The notes beneath the pieces are model-generated. The model made no database searches. It worked only from the letters and a program-made list of their open reading frames with translations, and had not been told where the DNA came from. A stretch of DNA of 64,000 bases from Natronococcus sp. CG52. GTDB taxonomy: Archaea > Halobacteriota > Halobacteria > Halobacteriales > Natrialbaceae. The stretch lies in the NCBI RefSeq assembly GCF_023913515.1, contig NZ_CP099391.1:2356001-2420000 (forward strand), given 5' to 3'. The translations under genes and the position numbers were made by a program. This document shows positions 62,979 to 64,000 of the stretch, piece after piece; the first letter of the stretch is position 1, and each line of letters opens with the position of its first letter.

Positions 62979-64000
62979 CTATCGTACCGATTCGATCGAC
63001 CGATCGACGACGGCTCGTCCCTCGGCGACCAGCTCGTCGACCTCGTCGCTCTCGGCGTAGAGCCGAACGTAGGGTTCGGTGCCGCTCGGTCGGACGAGTA
63101 TCCAGGAGGCGTCCTCGAACTCGAGGCGAACGCCGTAATCCGTGTCGACGGTCGCCTCCGGGAACGCGTCGGGGAGGTCGGTCTCGAGAGCGGCCATCGC
63201 GTCGGCCTTGAGCCGGTCGGGACAGTCGATGCTCACCTTCCGATAGGGGCGTTCGGTGACGGGTGCCCGAAGCGTCGCGGTATCGCCGGCGTCGGCGGTG
63301 AGCGCGGCGACGACGGCCGCGCTCGTGACGCCGTCGATCCAGCCGCCGAAAGCGGTGTGAATGTGCTTCCAGGGCTCGGCCGCGAAGGCGACTTCGGTGT
63401 CATCGTCGCCGCGCGCGCGTTCTCGAGCAATACCCTCGTGAAGCGAGCCGAGTCGGACGCGTTCGACGCGCCCGCCGGCCTCCCGAACCCGCTCGTCGAT
63501 TCGGGCCGAGGCGTTCGGGGTGGTGACGACGACGGGGTCGGCGGCCTCGCTGGTCTCGGTGTAGTGGGCCGCGACGAGGGCGAGGACGGTGTCCTCGTGG
63601 ATAACCCCGCCGTCGGGTTCGAGCACGACGAGGCGGTCGGCGTCGCCGTCGTGGGCCAGGCCGAGGTCGAACGATCCCTCGGCGAGGAACGCGCTGAACT
63701 CGGTCAGCGTCTCGGGAGTCGGTTTGCTGGCGCGCCCGGAGAAGTAGCCGTCGACGTTCGCGTTGACGGCGACGACCTCGGCGCCGAGATCGTCGAGGAC
63801 CTGCGGCGTCGCGAGCGCTCCCACCCCGTTGCCGCAGTCGACCGCGACCGACAGCCCCGCCAGCGGATGTGCCCGCTTATCGAATCGAGTGCGAACGTAG
63901 TTCTCGACGGCGTCGCGGTACTGCTCGAGGACGTCGGCGGTGGCCGAGTGGCCCCACTCCTCCCACGACGCGAGTCCGGACGACTCGCCGGCGACCTGTT
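62979..64000 (-). CDS. phosphohexomutase-family enzyme (PMM/PGM/GlmM), partial at window end
   Basis: The 5' end lies beyond 64000; about 340 residues are visible, with the frame open to the window edge. Metal-binding loop AHDGDADRLV and phosphate loop RPSGTEPYVRLY are intact. The sugar-binding loop reads AEPWKH, where typical GlmM/PMM proteins have GEQSGH-like sequence, so specificity may differ. It converts a sugar-1-phosphate and sugar-6(or 5)-phosphate. Its place beside nucleoside salvage makes phosphopentomutase a possible role; that is inference. Confidence 0.85.
   Translation of the reverse strand, partial: QVAGESSGLASWEEWGHSATADVLEQYRDAVENYVRTRFDKRAHPLAGLSVAVDCGNGVGALATPQVLDDLGAEVVAVNANVDGYFSGRASKPTPETLTEFSAFLAEGSFDLGLAHDGDADRLVVLEPDGGVIHEDTVLALVAAHYTETSEAADPVVVTTPNASARIDERVREAGGRVERVRLGSLHEGIARERARGDDDTEVAFAAEPWKHIHTAFGGWIDGVTSAAVVAALTADAGDTATLRAPVTERPYRKVSIDCPDRLKADAMAALETDLPDAFPEATVDTDYGVRLEFEDASWILVRPSGTEPYVRLYAESDEVDELVAEGRAVVDRSIESVR

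Overview
The window is chromosomal DNA of a halophilic archaeon (class Halobacteria). GC content is high, and the proteins are strongly acidic and rich in Asp and Glu. Secreted proteins carry twin-arginine signals followed by lipoboxes. Many genes have a TATA element 23-28 nt before the start codon and no Shine-Dalgarno, which indicates leaderless mRNA. Ribosomal protein S8e, DacZ and several small haloarchaeal orphan families fit this. The gene set resembles the Natrinema/Haloterrigena/Natronorubrum group, but I cannot name a genus from sequence alone.

Layout. 0-4.5 kb: tail of an FAD/Fe-S 2-hydroxyacid oxidase, a small acidic protein, a P-loop ATPase, an MBL hydrolase and a membrane-anchored winged-helix protein. 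4.6-9.4 kb: tRNA-Glu, PEP carboxylase, MoxR ATPase, tRNA-Ser and a VOC protein. 9.5-13.6 kb: accessory stretch with a 125-bp inverted-repeat element, an orphan four-cluster ferredoxin subunit, a Tat-exported beta-helix protein and three tandem triloop hairpins. 13.6-17.7 kb: LeuA/CimA, purine phosphoribosyltransferase and small conserved proteins. 17.9-27.3 kb: an oligopeptide-class ABC importer with a TrmB-type regulator, divergent from a GH13 alpha-glucosidase, read here as an oligosaccharide uptake locus. 27.4-33.1 kb: a bactofilin-like protein and a fixAB-C(X) electron-bifurcation-type operon. 33.1-45.8 kb: a PRC/repeat/HhH protein, PhoU, two complete tandem phosphate (Pst) systems and an AbrB-PhoU regulator. 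45.8-52.5 kb: S8e, PQQ-like lipoprotein, malic enzyme-PTA fusion, CoaD, a TFB-like cyclin-fold protein and tRNA-Leu. 52.7-56 kb: dacZ with an MscS channel, then an APC permease. 56-64 kb: nucleoside phosphorylase, DUF488 protein, cytidine deaminase, a four-gene nucleoside-type (BMP) ABC importer and a hexose/pentose-phosphate mutase that runs off the window.

How parts work together. The two pst operons share one promoter sequence placed exactly 26 nt before three start codons, and their pstB genes are homogenised over at least 290 bp, so they appear co-regulated and under gene conversion. The nucleoside importer, cytidine deaminase, nucleoside phosphorylase and possibly the mutase make a coherent uptake-and-salvage module. 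DacZ and the channel form a probable c-di-AMP/osmotic-stress pair. Mobile DNA survives only as solo ends and hairpins (two copies of one IS200/IS605-like end, a possible TnpB tail, a MITE-like element); no intact transposase, CRISPR array or rRNA was seen. I found no single dramatic new defence or biosynthetic system. The most original signals are the shared pst promoter box, the pstB conversion tract, the in-frame hairpin insert in the GH13 gene, the PRC-repeat-HhH protein and the tandem tRNA-Leu 3' end copies.
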